The notes below the pieces were generated by a model. That model was not told where the DNA came from and made no database searches. It was given only the letters and a program-made list of their open reading frames with translations. Positions 45,366-52,285 of a stretch of 64,000 nt of DNA are shown one piece after another. The translations under genes and the position numbers were made by a program. Position 1 is the first letter of the stretch. Each line of letters starts with the position of its first letter. The stretch is from Bacillota bacterium (lineage in GTDB: Bacteria; Bacillota; Clostridia; UBA1381; UMGS1253), in assembly GCA_022706785.1 (NCBI GenBank), contig JAKJBW010000003.1, forward strand, positions 52,528-116,527, read 5' to 3'.

Positions 45366-46766
45366 TTACACCTCTATCCCAAAATACTTCACCGCATTGT
45401 TGTAGCATATATCCATAACGATATTGCCCAATGTGTCTTCATCATTGGGATATTCGCCGCGCTCTACCCAATCCCCGATTAAATTGCATAATATTCTTCG
45501 GAAATATTCGTGCCTTGTATAGGATAAAAAGCTGCGCGAATCGGTATTCATACCGATGAATTTGCTCAGCACGCCTAAATTCGCCACTGTTCTCATTTGC
45601 GCGACCATACCGTCAATATTGTCGTTAAACCACCAGCCGGAGCCGAACTGGATTTTCCCTGCCGGTCTGCTGCTTTGAAAATTACCCACCATTGCGCCTA
45701 AGACATAATTATCCTTGGGGTTTAGCGTGTACAGAATGGTTTTTGGCAGCTTATTTTCACGTTCCAGGCTGTCTAAAAACCTTGAAAGCGGCTGTGCGAT
45801 TTGCAGGTCGTTTATGGAATCGAAGCCGGCATCCGCGCCTAGCTTTTCAAACATCCGCGTATTGTTGTTCCGCAGCGCGCCGATGTGTATCTGAAATGTC
45901 CAATCATGCTTTGCATATTCCTTAGCCAAAAACGAAAGCGTAAAGGTCTTGTATTTCAGCTCGTCATTTTCGCATATTTGCCTGCCTGTCAATTTGCTTT
46001 GATATATTTGGGCAATTTCTTCATAAGCCGCCTCGGCATAAGGCACAAAGTCAACGGAATGGTCGCTGATCCTGCAGCCGGCATCGTGAAAATATTCGAT
46101 TCGCTTCGATAGTGCCTCTAAAAGCTTATCATATGTATCAAGCTTTGTTCCGCTGGCAGCTTCCAGCTTTTCAACAAAGGGGATGAATGCCGGCTTATTG
46201 ATATCGACAAATTTATCAGGCCGGAATGTCGGCAAAACTCTGGCTTGTATCTGCCCTTTAAGGCCTTTATGATAGACCAGGTCATCTGTCGGGTCGTCTG
46301 TTGTGCAGATCACTTTAACGTTGGAACGTTTAATCAGGCCCCTGACGCCGAAATCATCCCGTCCCAGCATGGCATTTGCTTTATGCCAGATGTCCTGAGC
46401 GCTGTGCGCGTTTAGCGGTTCATCAATATCGAAATATGTTCGCAATTCAAGATGTGTCCAATGATACAGCGGGTTTCCGATGATATACGGCACCGTCTTT
46501 GCCCACGCCAAAAACTTTTCATAGTCATCGGCGTTTCCTGTAATGTATTTTTCATCAACGCCGCCCATGCGCATTGCGCGCCATTTATAATGGTCGCCGT
46601 TTAACCATACTTCCGTTAAATTGTTATAGGCATGATCATCATAAATTTCCTTGGGATCAAGGTGGCAATGATAATCAAAAATCGGCATGCGCTTTGCGTA
46701 TTTTTCATATAAAAGCTTTGCTGTTTTAGTCGCGAGCAGAAAGTCTTCGTGTAAAAACGGCTTCAT
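45366..46766 (-). CDS. uxaC: glucuronate isomerase
   Basis: It converts glucuronate to fructuronate (or galacturonate to tagaturonate). The 466-aa product has the metal-binding FDYHCHLDPKEI near residue 30, NPLYHWTHLELRTYFDI, TTDDPTDDLVYH, HIGALRNNNTRM and GSGWWFNDN. It is the second gene of the operon, 3 bp after the first isomerase. No altronate genes are present, so the glucuronate branch is the one supported here. Confidence 0.97.
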   Translation of the reverse strand: MKPFLHEDFLLATKTAKLLYEKYAKRMPIFDYHCHLDPKEIYDDHAYNNLTEVWLNGDHYKWRAMRMGGVDEKYITGNADDYEKFLAWAKTVPYIIGNPLYHWTHLELRTYFDIDEPLNAHSAQDIWHKANAMLGRDDFGVRGLIKRSNVKVICTTDDPTDDLVYHKGLKGQIQARVLPTFRPDKFVDINKPAFIPFVEKLEAASGTKLDTYDKLLEALSKRIEYFHDAGCRISDHSVDFVPYAEAAYEEIAQIYQSKLTGRQICENDELKYKTFTLSFLAKEYAKHDWTFQIHIGALRNNNTRMFEKLGADAGFDSINDLQIAQPLSRFLDSLERENKLPKTILYTLNPKDNYVLGAMVGNFQSSRPAGKIQFGSGWWFNDNIDGMVAQMRTVANLGVLSKFIGMNTDSRSFLSYTRHEYFRRILCNLIGDWVERGEYPNDEDTLGNIVMDICYNNAVKYFGIEV

Positions 46767-46769
46767 GAT

Positions 46770-47621
46770 TCACACCTCTGACAATATCTTATTTAGTGCG
46801 TTTATCGCAAGGCCAAAAGCTTGCACGCCATCCAGTTTAACATTTGAAACCTTATTGCCGTTTTCCAATTCGGAAAACCCTTTGAAATCTGCCAGATGCG
46901 GTTCAAGCGATAAGAATCCTTCATAGCCGGTATTTTTGAGCCGGCTTATGACTTCTTTAATCTTTCCGTCACCTGCCCCGGCAGGAACAACCTCGCCGCT
47001 GGCCATTAGGGCGTCTTTTATATGTATATACTTGATGTATGGCCTAAGCAAATCAAAAGCGTGAGGGAATGCCTGGATACCGCATTGAATAAAGTTTGCG
47101 GGGTCAAAGGTCGCAAAAAGATACGGACAATTTAAGGTTTTGAGAAGGTCAAGACAGCGCTCGGGCGTATCGCCGTAGATATCTTTCTCATTTTCGTGCA
47201 GCAAGGTGATCCTGCTGCCCTTTGCAATTTCCAGATATTTAGTATATCGTGCCAGCACTTCATCCCTGTATATCGACGTATCCTGGCCTTCAGGGATGAA
47301 AAAGCTGAAAATTCTGATGTAATCCGCTTCCAAAATACCGGCAATCTCCAAAAGGTTTTTGAATTTTTCCAGTTCGGGCGCCATATCATCGGTAATTTTT
47401 ATTTTGCCGATGGGGGAGCCGATTGCTGAAATTCTGAAATTTCTGCTGTCTAGTTGTTTCTTTATTTCTTTGATCTCGCAGAGGGTGTAATTTGAGATGT
47501 TTTTACCGTATGCGCTTCTGATCTCAATGTGGTTTATATCATGCTTTGCAAGGGTATCCATCTGCACCATCAAATTTTCGCTGATTTCATCGCCAAAAGC
47601 AGACAGTATAAATTTGCTCAT
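46770..47621 (-). CDS. sugar phosphate isomerase/epimerase family TIM barrel (first gene of uronate operon)
   Basis: The 283-aa product starts KFILSAFGDEISENLMVQM and contains HINHIEIRSAYGKNI-like strand 2, ITLLHENEKDIYGDT with a metal-binding His/Glu, FDPANFIQCG and YIHIKDALMASGEVVPAGAGDG, all features of the xylose-isomerase-like TIM barrel superfamily. The last block resembles enzymes acting on free sugars. First gene after the divergent promoter region shared with araC. Substrate unknown; it may act on a uronate or keto-sugar. Confidence 0.87.
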   Translation of the reverse strand: MSKFILSAFGDEISENLMVQMDTLAKHDINHIEIRSAYGKNISNYTLCEIKEIKKQLDSRNFRISAIGSPIGKIKITDDMAPELEKFKNLLEIAGILEADYIRIFSFFIPEGQDTSIYRDEVLARYTKYLEIAKGSRITLLHENEKDIYGDTPERCLDLLKTLNCPYLFATFDPANFIQCGIQAFPHAFDLLRPYIKYIHIKDALMASGEVVPAGAGDGKIKEVISRLKNTGYEGFLSLEPHLADFKGFSELENGNKVSNVKLDGVQAFGLAINALNKILSEV

Positions 47622-47692
47622 ATTTTTTGACCCCGCTCATTTTTTATTTAATTATCTCATATTTAATATAAAAATAACATCATTATTTTTGC

Positions 47693-47721
47693 TTGAAATC
47701 TTGCAAATCTTGCGGTAAAAT
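47693..47721 (+). promoter_or_regulatory. araC promoter with direct repeat
   Basis: TTGAAA (47693-47698), 17 bp, TAAAAT (47716-47721). Within the spacer ATCTTGC occurs twice, 9 bp apart (47698-47704 and 47707-47713), and could be half-sites for the AraC protein. The divergent uronate operon starts at 47621; its own -10 is not clear, as expected for an activator-dependent promoter. Confidence 0.6.
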
Positions 47722-47741
47722 TGTATTGAGGTGAAAAAATT

Positions 47742-48575
47742 ATGAGTGACAAAGATTTTACTTATTATTCTGTGTGCGGCGGCTTCTGCTATAATTATCA
47801 GGACTATGCAGCCGCGCCTGATATTGCGGCGCATACGCACGATTCATATGAGATATATTTGTTCTTGCAAGGCGATGCCATATATTCCGTGGAAGGGAAT
47901 TTGTACGAGCTTTCACGCAACGACATATTATTCACAAATTCAAGAGAGCTGCACGCGCCCATATTTAAATCTAACGCAAGATACAAAAGAAAATTGGTAT
48001 TTGTGAAGCTGAATTTTTTATCGGAATTCATAACAAAAGATTATAATCCGTTTTATGGGATGGAGCAAAGGAAATTGGGGCAGCAGAACAAAATCGACTC
48101 AAAATTTGTTAAAGAATATGGATTGGATAAAAAATTTAACAATATAGATTATTACACACGCAATATTTTGCCGGAAAGCAGCCTTATGATTAAAACAAAC
48201 ATGGTTCAGATTATTGCAACCATCAGTTCAATATTATCTGTCAGCGACCAAAAAATTTACAGATATAATAAAGTGCAAAATGTGATTGAATATATTAATG
48301 AAAACTTGTCTAAAAATATCAGCCTCAATGAATTGGAAAACGAATTCCATTTGAACAAATTTCATCTTTCCCATTTGTTCAAAGATCAAACCGGTTATTC
48401 TATCGGTCAATTTATTGCGCAAAAACGTGTGCAAAAGGCAAAAGATCTGTTAACCAGCAATGTTGCTGTTTCGGAAATAGCGACACTGGTCGGGTTTAAT
48501 GATTATTCAAACTTTTATAAAACCTTCAAAAACATTACAGGTGTTTCGCCCAAAAGCTTCACTAAGCTTTTATAG
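47742..48575 (+). CDS. AraC family transcriptional regulator
   Basis: Likely activator of the divergent uronate operon. The 277-aa product has an N-terminal cupin-type sensing domain (about 15-110, with HTHDSYEIYLFLQGD) and a C-terminal double helix-turn-helix (about 175-277) ending with the signature VSEIATLVGFNDYSNFYKTF and FKNITGVSPKSF. RBS GAGGTGA. The gene is clearly more AT-rich than the sugar genes and the core genome. A strong terminator follows 45 bp downstream. Confidence 0.93.
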   Translation: MSDKDFTYYSVCGGFCYNYQDYAAAPDIAAHTHDSYEIYLFLQGDAIYSVEGNLYELSRNDILFTNSRELHAPIFKSNARYKRKLVFVKLNFLSEFITKDYNPFYGMEQRKLGQQNKIDSKFVKEYGLDKKFNNIDYYTRNILPESSLMIKTNMVQIIATISSILSVSDQKIYRYNKVQNVIEYINENLSKNISLNELENEFHLNKFHLSHLFKDQTGYSIGQFIAQKRVQKAKDLLTSNVAVSEIATLVGFNDYSNFYKTFKNITGVSPKSFTKLL

Positions 48576-48622
48576 CGGGATTCTAGCCTGAAAGCGTTAA
48601 AGCGTATTTAATAAAAGAACAG

Positions 48623-48647
48623 GGCGTGTTTTGTAAACACGCCTTTT
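48623..48647 (+). terminator. terminator after araC
   Basis: GGCGTGTTT (48623-48631) pairs perfectly with AAACACGCC (48635-48643), loop TGT, followed by TTTT. Confidence 0.88.
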
Positions 48648-48744
48648 AAATATGTGAGCGGATACTGCCGGTTTTGGCATATGTTCGTATACTGCCGCTG
48701 CAATACCTTGTCCAAGAAAATTGTATAAATTTTTATAAAAACAC

Positions 48745-48789
48745 TTGACTTTTTTCTGTACAGCAAGTATATTTATTGTACAGGAAAAA
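48745..48789 (+). promoter_or_regulatory. promoter and palindromic operator of the first RHH gene
   Basis: TTGACT (48745-48750), 17 bp, TATATT (48768-48773). An inverted repeat overlaps it: TTTTTCTGTACA (48751-48762) with TGTACAGGAAAAA (48777-48789), one mismatch. The arms flank the -10 box, a normal layout for autorepression by the RHH protein encoded 14 bp later. Confidence 0.7.
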
Positions 48790-48802
48790 GTGAGGTGATG
48801 AA

Positions 48803-48991
48803 TTGAGTCCTCGTACCGGAAGACCGCCTTTAGAAAACCCTAGGAATAGCCGGGTAGAAATACGCATGACATCAGAAGAAGAAAAAAAACTTGACTATTG
48901 CTGTAAGGCGACGGGAAAATCAAGGTCAGATATTGCAAGAGAAGGAATTGACATTGTTTATTCCCGGCTGCGCGGTCCCGAAAAAAAATGA
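48803..48991 (+). CDS. ribbon-helix-helix transcriptional regulator (first of duplicated pair)
   Basis: A 62-aa MetJ/Arc-type protein. After SPRTGRPPLENPRN comes the DNA-contacting strand SRVEIRMT, helix A (EEEKKLDYCCKATGKS) and helix B (RSDIAREGIDIVYSRL). The start is TTG after GAGGTGATGA. The GRPxxNPxx leader is common in small RHH proteins of Clostridia. A palindrome on its promoter suggests autoregulation. It has no partner toxin in the next frame, so antitoxin function is not supported. Confidence 0.85.
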   Translation: MSPRTGRPPLENPRNSRVEIRMTSEEEKKLDYCCKATGKSRSDIAREGIDIVYSRLRGPEKK

Positions 48992-49103
48992 AAGGAAGCG
49001 GCCCCAACTCGTCAAAGACGAAGCCACTTCCCACACGGCAACTGCCAAAAGGCAATCGCAGTGTAAATATTATATCATGCGCTGCGGTTTCTTTCAAGTG
49101 ATT
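48989..49103 (+). repeat. 3' flank repeat, copy 1
   Basis: About 115 bp starting at the stop codon of the first RHH gene are repeated at 49509-49624 with roughly six differences. The segment contains GGAAG-GGC/GCC-CTTCC around a GTC/GAC hairpin and TGCC/GGCA, so it may fold as an RNA. The stretch 49104-49277 is the diverged counterpart of 48660-48744 and holds no convincing gene. Confidence 0.85.
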
Positions 49104-49277
49104 CTTCTGATTATTCAAATGAGGAGAACACACGGCTCATGCATAATACCCAAAAATGCAGGCTGCCGATTTTGGTATATATCCGCATGTTGGCGAGCGG
49201 ATACCGGCAAGTTCTGTTGCAAATTCAAGCGGGGCTGGTACTGCCGAAAAAGATTGTATAAAATTTTTTATAGGGTA

Positions 49278-49323
49278 TTGACTTAAGAACTCCTTATGTG
49301 TTATATTTAAGAAGTTCTTAAGT
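49278..49323 (+). promoter_or_regulatory. promoter and palindromic operator of the second RHH gene
   Basis: TTGACT (49278-49283), 18 bp, TATATT (49302-49307). A perfect 11-bp inverted repeat, ACTTAAGAACT (49281-49291) and AGTTCTTAAGT (49313-49323), overlaps it. The operator sequence is different from that of the first RHH gene although the layout is the same. Confidence 0.72.
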
Positions 49324-49334
49324 GAGGTGATGAT

Positions 49335-49511
49335 TTGGGAACAAAAAAGATGGGACGTCCGACTGACAACCCCAAGCCGTACCAGCTAACTGTCAAATAT
49401 GATGAAGAATGCAAGCAGATATTAAAAGAATACTGTGAGCAGGAAAATGTCAATAAGATGGAAGCAGCAAGGCGTGGGATTAAGAAGTTAAGGAACGACC
49501 TGAAAAAATGA
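49335..49511 (+). CDS. ribbon-helix-helix regulator (second of duplicated pair)
   Basis: A 58-aa paralogue with a TTG start after GAGGTGATGA. After GTKKMGRPTDNPKP comes the strand YQLTVKYD, helix A (EECKQILKEYCEQENVN) and helix B (KMEAARRGIKKLRNDL). Same layout as the gene at 48803 but the strand and helices have diverged strongly, whereas the 3' flanks are nearly identical. DNA specificity has probably changed together with its operator. Confidence 0.8.
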   Translation: MGTKKMGRPTDNPKPYQLTVKYDEECKQILKEYCEQENVNKMEAARRGIKKLRNDLKK

Positions 49512-49624
49512 AAGGAAGCGGCTCCAACGCGTCAAAGACGAAGCCACTTCCCAACCTGGCAACTGCCAAAAGGCAATTGCAGTGTAAATATTATATCATG
49601 CGCTGCGGTTTCTTTCAAGTCATT
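49509..49624 (+). repeat. 3' flank repeat, copy 2
   Basis: Second copy of the segment at 48989-49103, again starting at the stop codon of an RHH gene and ending before the gene at 49670. One single-base insertion and about five substitutions separate the copies. Confidence 0.85.
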
Positions 49625-49669
49625 TCCGATAATTCGGCAGTTGTACTTTTTTTGAAAGGAATATGTGTA

Positions 49670-49951
49670 ATGATTATCAGACAGCTAAAAGAACCGCAAT
49701 ACACGTCTTTTCACCGGCAATTGATCAAAAACGCCCGGACCGAACCGCTGGACGCAAGCTATACCGTGGATATGACCGTAGACGGTGCGGAGTATGCGGT
49801 CAAGATCCAGCCCGAAAGCGGGAACAGAATAGCGGTTTTGCAGGCGTTTAAAATTGAGCGTGACGAATATGGCGTAGATTTTGAATTGATTACCCGAAAC
49901 AACCTGCTTTCGGCACTCCTGGAAATTTTGATCGATCAGGGGGTGAGGTGA
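49670..49951 (+). CDS. conserved-type small protein of unknown function (93 aa)
   Basis: I do not recognise this protein. It starts ATG after GAAAGGA (9-nt spacing). The predicted structure is an N-terminal basic helix (about 1-22), a beta-rich middle (ASYTVDMTVDGAEYAVKIQP, then IAVLQAFKI) and a C-terminal helix (NNLLSALLEILIDQG). It overlaps the next gene's region by a few bases and was probably co-transcribed with it and the RHH gene upstream. The RHH repeat lies directly before it. Confidence 0.65.
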   Translation: MIIRQLKEPQYTSFHRQLIKNARTEPLDASYTVDMTVDGAEYAVKIQPESGNRIAVLQAFKIERDEYGVDFELITRNNLLSALLEILIDQGVR

Positions 49952-49956
49952 GCGGC

Positions 49957-50328
49957 ATGGTCAGGGATTTTAACAACAATTTCAAAGAATACCTCGGCAG
50001 CCTCATGAACGAAGCCATGAACGAGCTGCGGTCAGACAACTATTCTTTTATGGAGTTGGAGGAGCACGAAAGAAAGCTGTATGAGGCGACCGAAAAGATG
50101 ATAAAACAGCTTCCGGAAACAGACAGAAATGTGATTGAGGATTTTTTAGAAACCTCCGGGCAGGTAATACTAATATCTCATAGAAATATGGAAAACAAAG
50201 TCCGAGAAGATTTTTTCGTTAAACAAGGCGGAAGGACGAAAGCGGGCTTTCGCCCGCTGAGGACGACAACGAAGTTTGGCGGAAAATCAGCCGGAGTTTG
50301 TCCTTCTTTTTATGGGATATTAGTATAA
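49957..50328 (+). CDS. small helical protein of unknown function with repeat-derived C terminus
   Basis: ATG at 49957 after GAGGTGAGCGGC; 123 aa. The first 85 or so residues are acidic and helical (FKEYLGSLMNEAMNELRS, LEEHERKLYEATEKM) and recall small helical proteins such as DUF6809, but only loosely. From about residue 85 onward the frame runs through dispersed element copy B, giving a basic tail (RTKAGFRPLRTTTKFGGKSAG). The tail therefore looks derived from an element insertion that replaced the original end. Function unknown. Confidence 0.6.
   Translation: MVRDFNNNFKEYLGSLMNEAMNELRSDNYSFMELEEHERKLYEATEKMIKQLPETDRNVIEDFLETSGQVILISHRNMENKVREDFFVKQGGRTKAGFRPLRTTTKFGGKSAGVCPSFYGILV
50209..50287 (+). 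repeat. dispersed palindromic element, copy B (inside a CDS)
   Basis: Begins GATTTTTTCGTTAAAC, then AAGGCGG, a central hairpin AGCGGGC/GCCCGCT (50241-50258), then GGACGACAACGAAG and GGCGGAAAATC. This aligns well with copy D (63077-63184, minus strand) and copy C (61161-61316). It forms the 3' end of the coding sequence at 49957-50328. Confidence 0.75.
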
Positions 50329-50415
50329 AGGGACAGGAAGCGGATTTTATATATTATCAGGGTATGAAGGACACTGTGCGTTTTCTGAAATTCTTCGGCG
50401 TATTGTAAAAGCAAT

Positions 50416-50454
50416 CGGGAGCCAAGGTAAAAATACCGGCTCCCGAAAATTTTT
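50416..50454. terminator. strong terminator between converging genes
   Basis: CGGGAGCC (50416-50423) pairs with GGCTCCCG (50438-50445), with GGTA/TACC inside, then AAAATTTTT. It ends the plus-strand unit; the isomerase gene converges from the other side. Confidence 0.85.
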
Positions 50455-50482
50455 ATATTAAAACAATGGCTCAATTCAATTT

Positions 50483-51232
50483 TTACAGGTTTGCAAGCAG
50501 GCTGCGCAGGTTTTTAAGCGAATTGTCCACAGCTTCCAAAGACGGTTTTCCGAAGTCCTCCCATTCAATAACCAGCCAGTCGGGATTGTTTTTCAGGCAT
50601 GCCGACACAATCGCGCTTCTGTCCAATATGCCTTCGCCGTATGTGCAGGATTTTTTGCTGCCGTCGGGCTGGATGCGCATATCCTTTAAGTGCAACACTT
50701 TGCAGCGGCTGCCCATTTTGTTCAGATACGCCAAGGTGTCAATGCCGGCAAATTCCGACCAGTAGGTGTCGAGCTCACAGAGCATTTCATCGGACGTGCC
50801 GAGCAGGATATCCATGGCGTATTTGCCGCCGTATTCCGTAAATTCATGGGCGTGGTTGTGATAGCCGAATCCAAGACCGGCGGCGCGTATTTTTTCACCG
50901 TAGGCCGCAAGCTCTTCTGAAATTGCGATGTAATCTTCTTCGGTTTCGCCTTTGGAATAGGGGCAGAAGATATATTGGCTGCCGATAGCTTTATTGTAGG
51001 CGATCTGACCGTCCAGATCCTCGCGCAGCCGGTCAAGCGGCACATGGGCGCTTGAAGCCTTCAGGCCGAGTCTGTCCAAATGGCCCTTCATTTCTGCCGC
51101 GGAAAGCTCGCCGTATCCTGCAAATTCCACACCGTCGTAGCCCATTTTGGCAACGGCCTCCAAAGCCTTCACAAAATCCTTTGCTGTTTCATCATGGATG
51201 CTCCAAAGCTGCAACGCAACTGAAACTGACAT
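50483..51232 (-). CDS. sugar phosphate isomerase/epimerase family TIM barrel
   Basis: A 249-aa AP-endonuclease-2-like TIM barrel: VALQLWSIHDE, MGYDGVEFAGYG, ASSAHVPLDRL, FGYHNHAHEF (metal site), CELDTYWSEFAG and VLHLKDMR. It is more similar to the isomerase at 41516 (shared HNH..EF and HLKDM blocks) than to the one at 46770. RBS AAGGAGGAG. It stands alone, upstream of no obvious partner. Substrate unknown; links with the uronate genes are inferred from family only. Confidence 0.88.
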   Translation of the reverse strand: MSVSVALQLWSIHDETAKDFVKALEAVAKMGYDGVEFAGYGELSAAEMKGHLDRLGLKASSAHVPLDRLREDLDGQIAYNKAIGSQYIFCPYSKGETEEDYIAISEELAAYGEKIRAAGLGFGYHNHAHEFTEYGGKYAMDILLGTSDEMLCELDTYWSEFAGIDTLAYLNKMGSRCKVLHLKDMRIQPDGSKKSCTYGEGILDRSAIVSACLKNNPDWLVIEWEDFGKPSLEAVDNSLKNLRSLLANL

Positions 51233-51512
51233 ATCTGACTCCTCCTTGCATTATGCGTATATATTTTTATCATACAACACAGTATATCATACACTAATGA
51301 ATACGCATATGCAATACAAATTTGAGATAATCCGCAGGTTTTGCCCTGCTTTGCAAACACATTTGATACCTTTAAAATTTTAGCGGGACAATTTAAAAAA
51401 GTTAAACATTGATGAAGGATTTTTTTGTGGAATATCGAATATATAGTGTAGATATGAATCATTTGTGTACTGTATTGTGTGCTTACGGCATATAGGGAAG
51501 GGAGGCTTGAGC

Positions 51513-52205
51513 ATGCTTGCAAATTTTGAAAAATATGTTGCGTTCCGCTGTCCGGACTGCGGGGAAACCACAGTGGAACAAATCAATTTGTTCGATTTTT
51601 CGGGGGACAGTGAGATCGCTCTTGCCTGCAGCTGCGAAGCGGAATGTGTGACAATAGCCGCTGCCAAAAATCAGTATCAGATCAGTGTGAGCTGTTCGGC
51701 ATGCCTTGATGTTCATACTTTCCCGATCAGCAGGAAGGCGTTTTGGAATAAAGAGCTTACAGCCTTCTACTGCCCTACGGCGCAGATAGGCATTATAAGC
51801 GTGGGAGATCAAGCTTTGGTCGAAACAGAGATGAATGAGCAAAGCGCAGCCCTGGAAAAGCTTCTGGGTGAAATGGGGCTTTCGCCTTTATTTAACGAAG
51901 GGAATTTTACAAGCGACGAGGTCATGCTCCAAACCATTGACCGTATCCATGAAATCGCGAACGGGGGAAATATTTTTTGCACATGCGGAAGCCACGACAT
52001 TTCTTTCAGGGTCAATTACGACAATGTTGAGCTGGTATGCGAGCAGTGCGACGCTGTTGAGGTGATTGCCGCCGCAACAGAGGGCGACCTGCTTGATATC
52101 ATGCGCCGCAGCATTATTGTTATAGGTGGCTCCAATCCAGAGCCAAGCTTTGGGAAAACCATACCCATGCAAAAGAAGATGGATGTAAACCCTGAAATAT
52201 ATTGA
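51513..52205 (+). CDS. zinc-ribbon protein of unknown function
   Basis: The 230-aa product starts LANFEKYVAFRCPDCGETTVEQ. Cys pairs occur at about 12-15 (CPDC), 36-38 (CSC), 65-68 (CSAC), 156-158 (CTCG) and 176-179 (CEQC), so two or more zinc ribbons bracket an acidic helical middle (ALEKLLGEMGLSPLF). Such proteins are found directly upstream of class II aldolase in Clostridia, but their role is unknown to me. ATG at 51513 follows GGGAGG. A small extra promoter sits between it and fba. Confidence 0.75.
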   Translation: MLANFEKYVAFRCPDCGETTVEQINLFDFSGDSEIALACSCEAECVTIAAAKNQYQISVSCSACLDVHTFPISRKAFWNKELTAFYCPTAQIGIISVGDQALVETEMNEQSAALEKLLGEMGLSPLFNEGNFTSDEVMLQTIDRIHEIANGGNIFCTCGSHDISFRVNYDNVELVCEQCDAVEVIAAATEGDLLDIMRRSIIVIGGSNPEPSFGKTIPMQKKMDVNPEIY

Positions 52206-52223
52206 GTTTTTTTGATATAGCCC

Positions 52224-52251
52224 TTGTTTTTTCACTGATAAATGGTATAAT
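52224..52251 (+). promoter_or_regulatory. fba promoter
   Basis: TTGTTT (52224-52229), 16 bp, TATAAT (52246-52251), 35 bp before the fba start. Confidence 0.65.
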
Positions 52252-52285
52252 TTTATGGTAATAACGATAGAAGGAGTGATTTATA

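Noticed and set aside
48891..49286. 131-codon plus frame across the first RHH gene and its 3' flank
   Set aside because: It begins inside the RHH gene in another frame and runs through the non-coding repeat; no RBS.
48803..49511. Toxin-antitoxin modules
   Set aside because: The RHH genes resemble antitoxins but no toxin gene follows either; the 3' flanks are non-coding.
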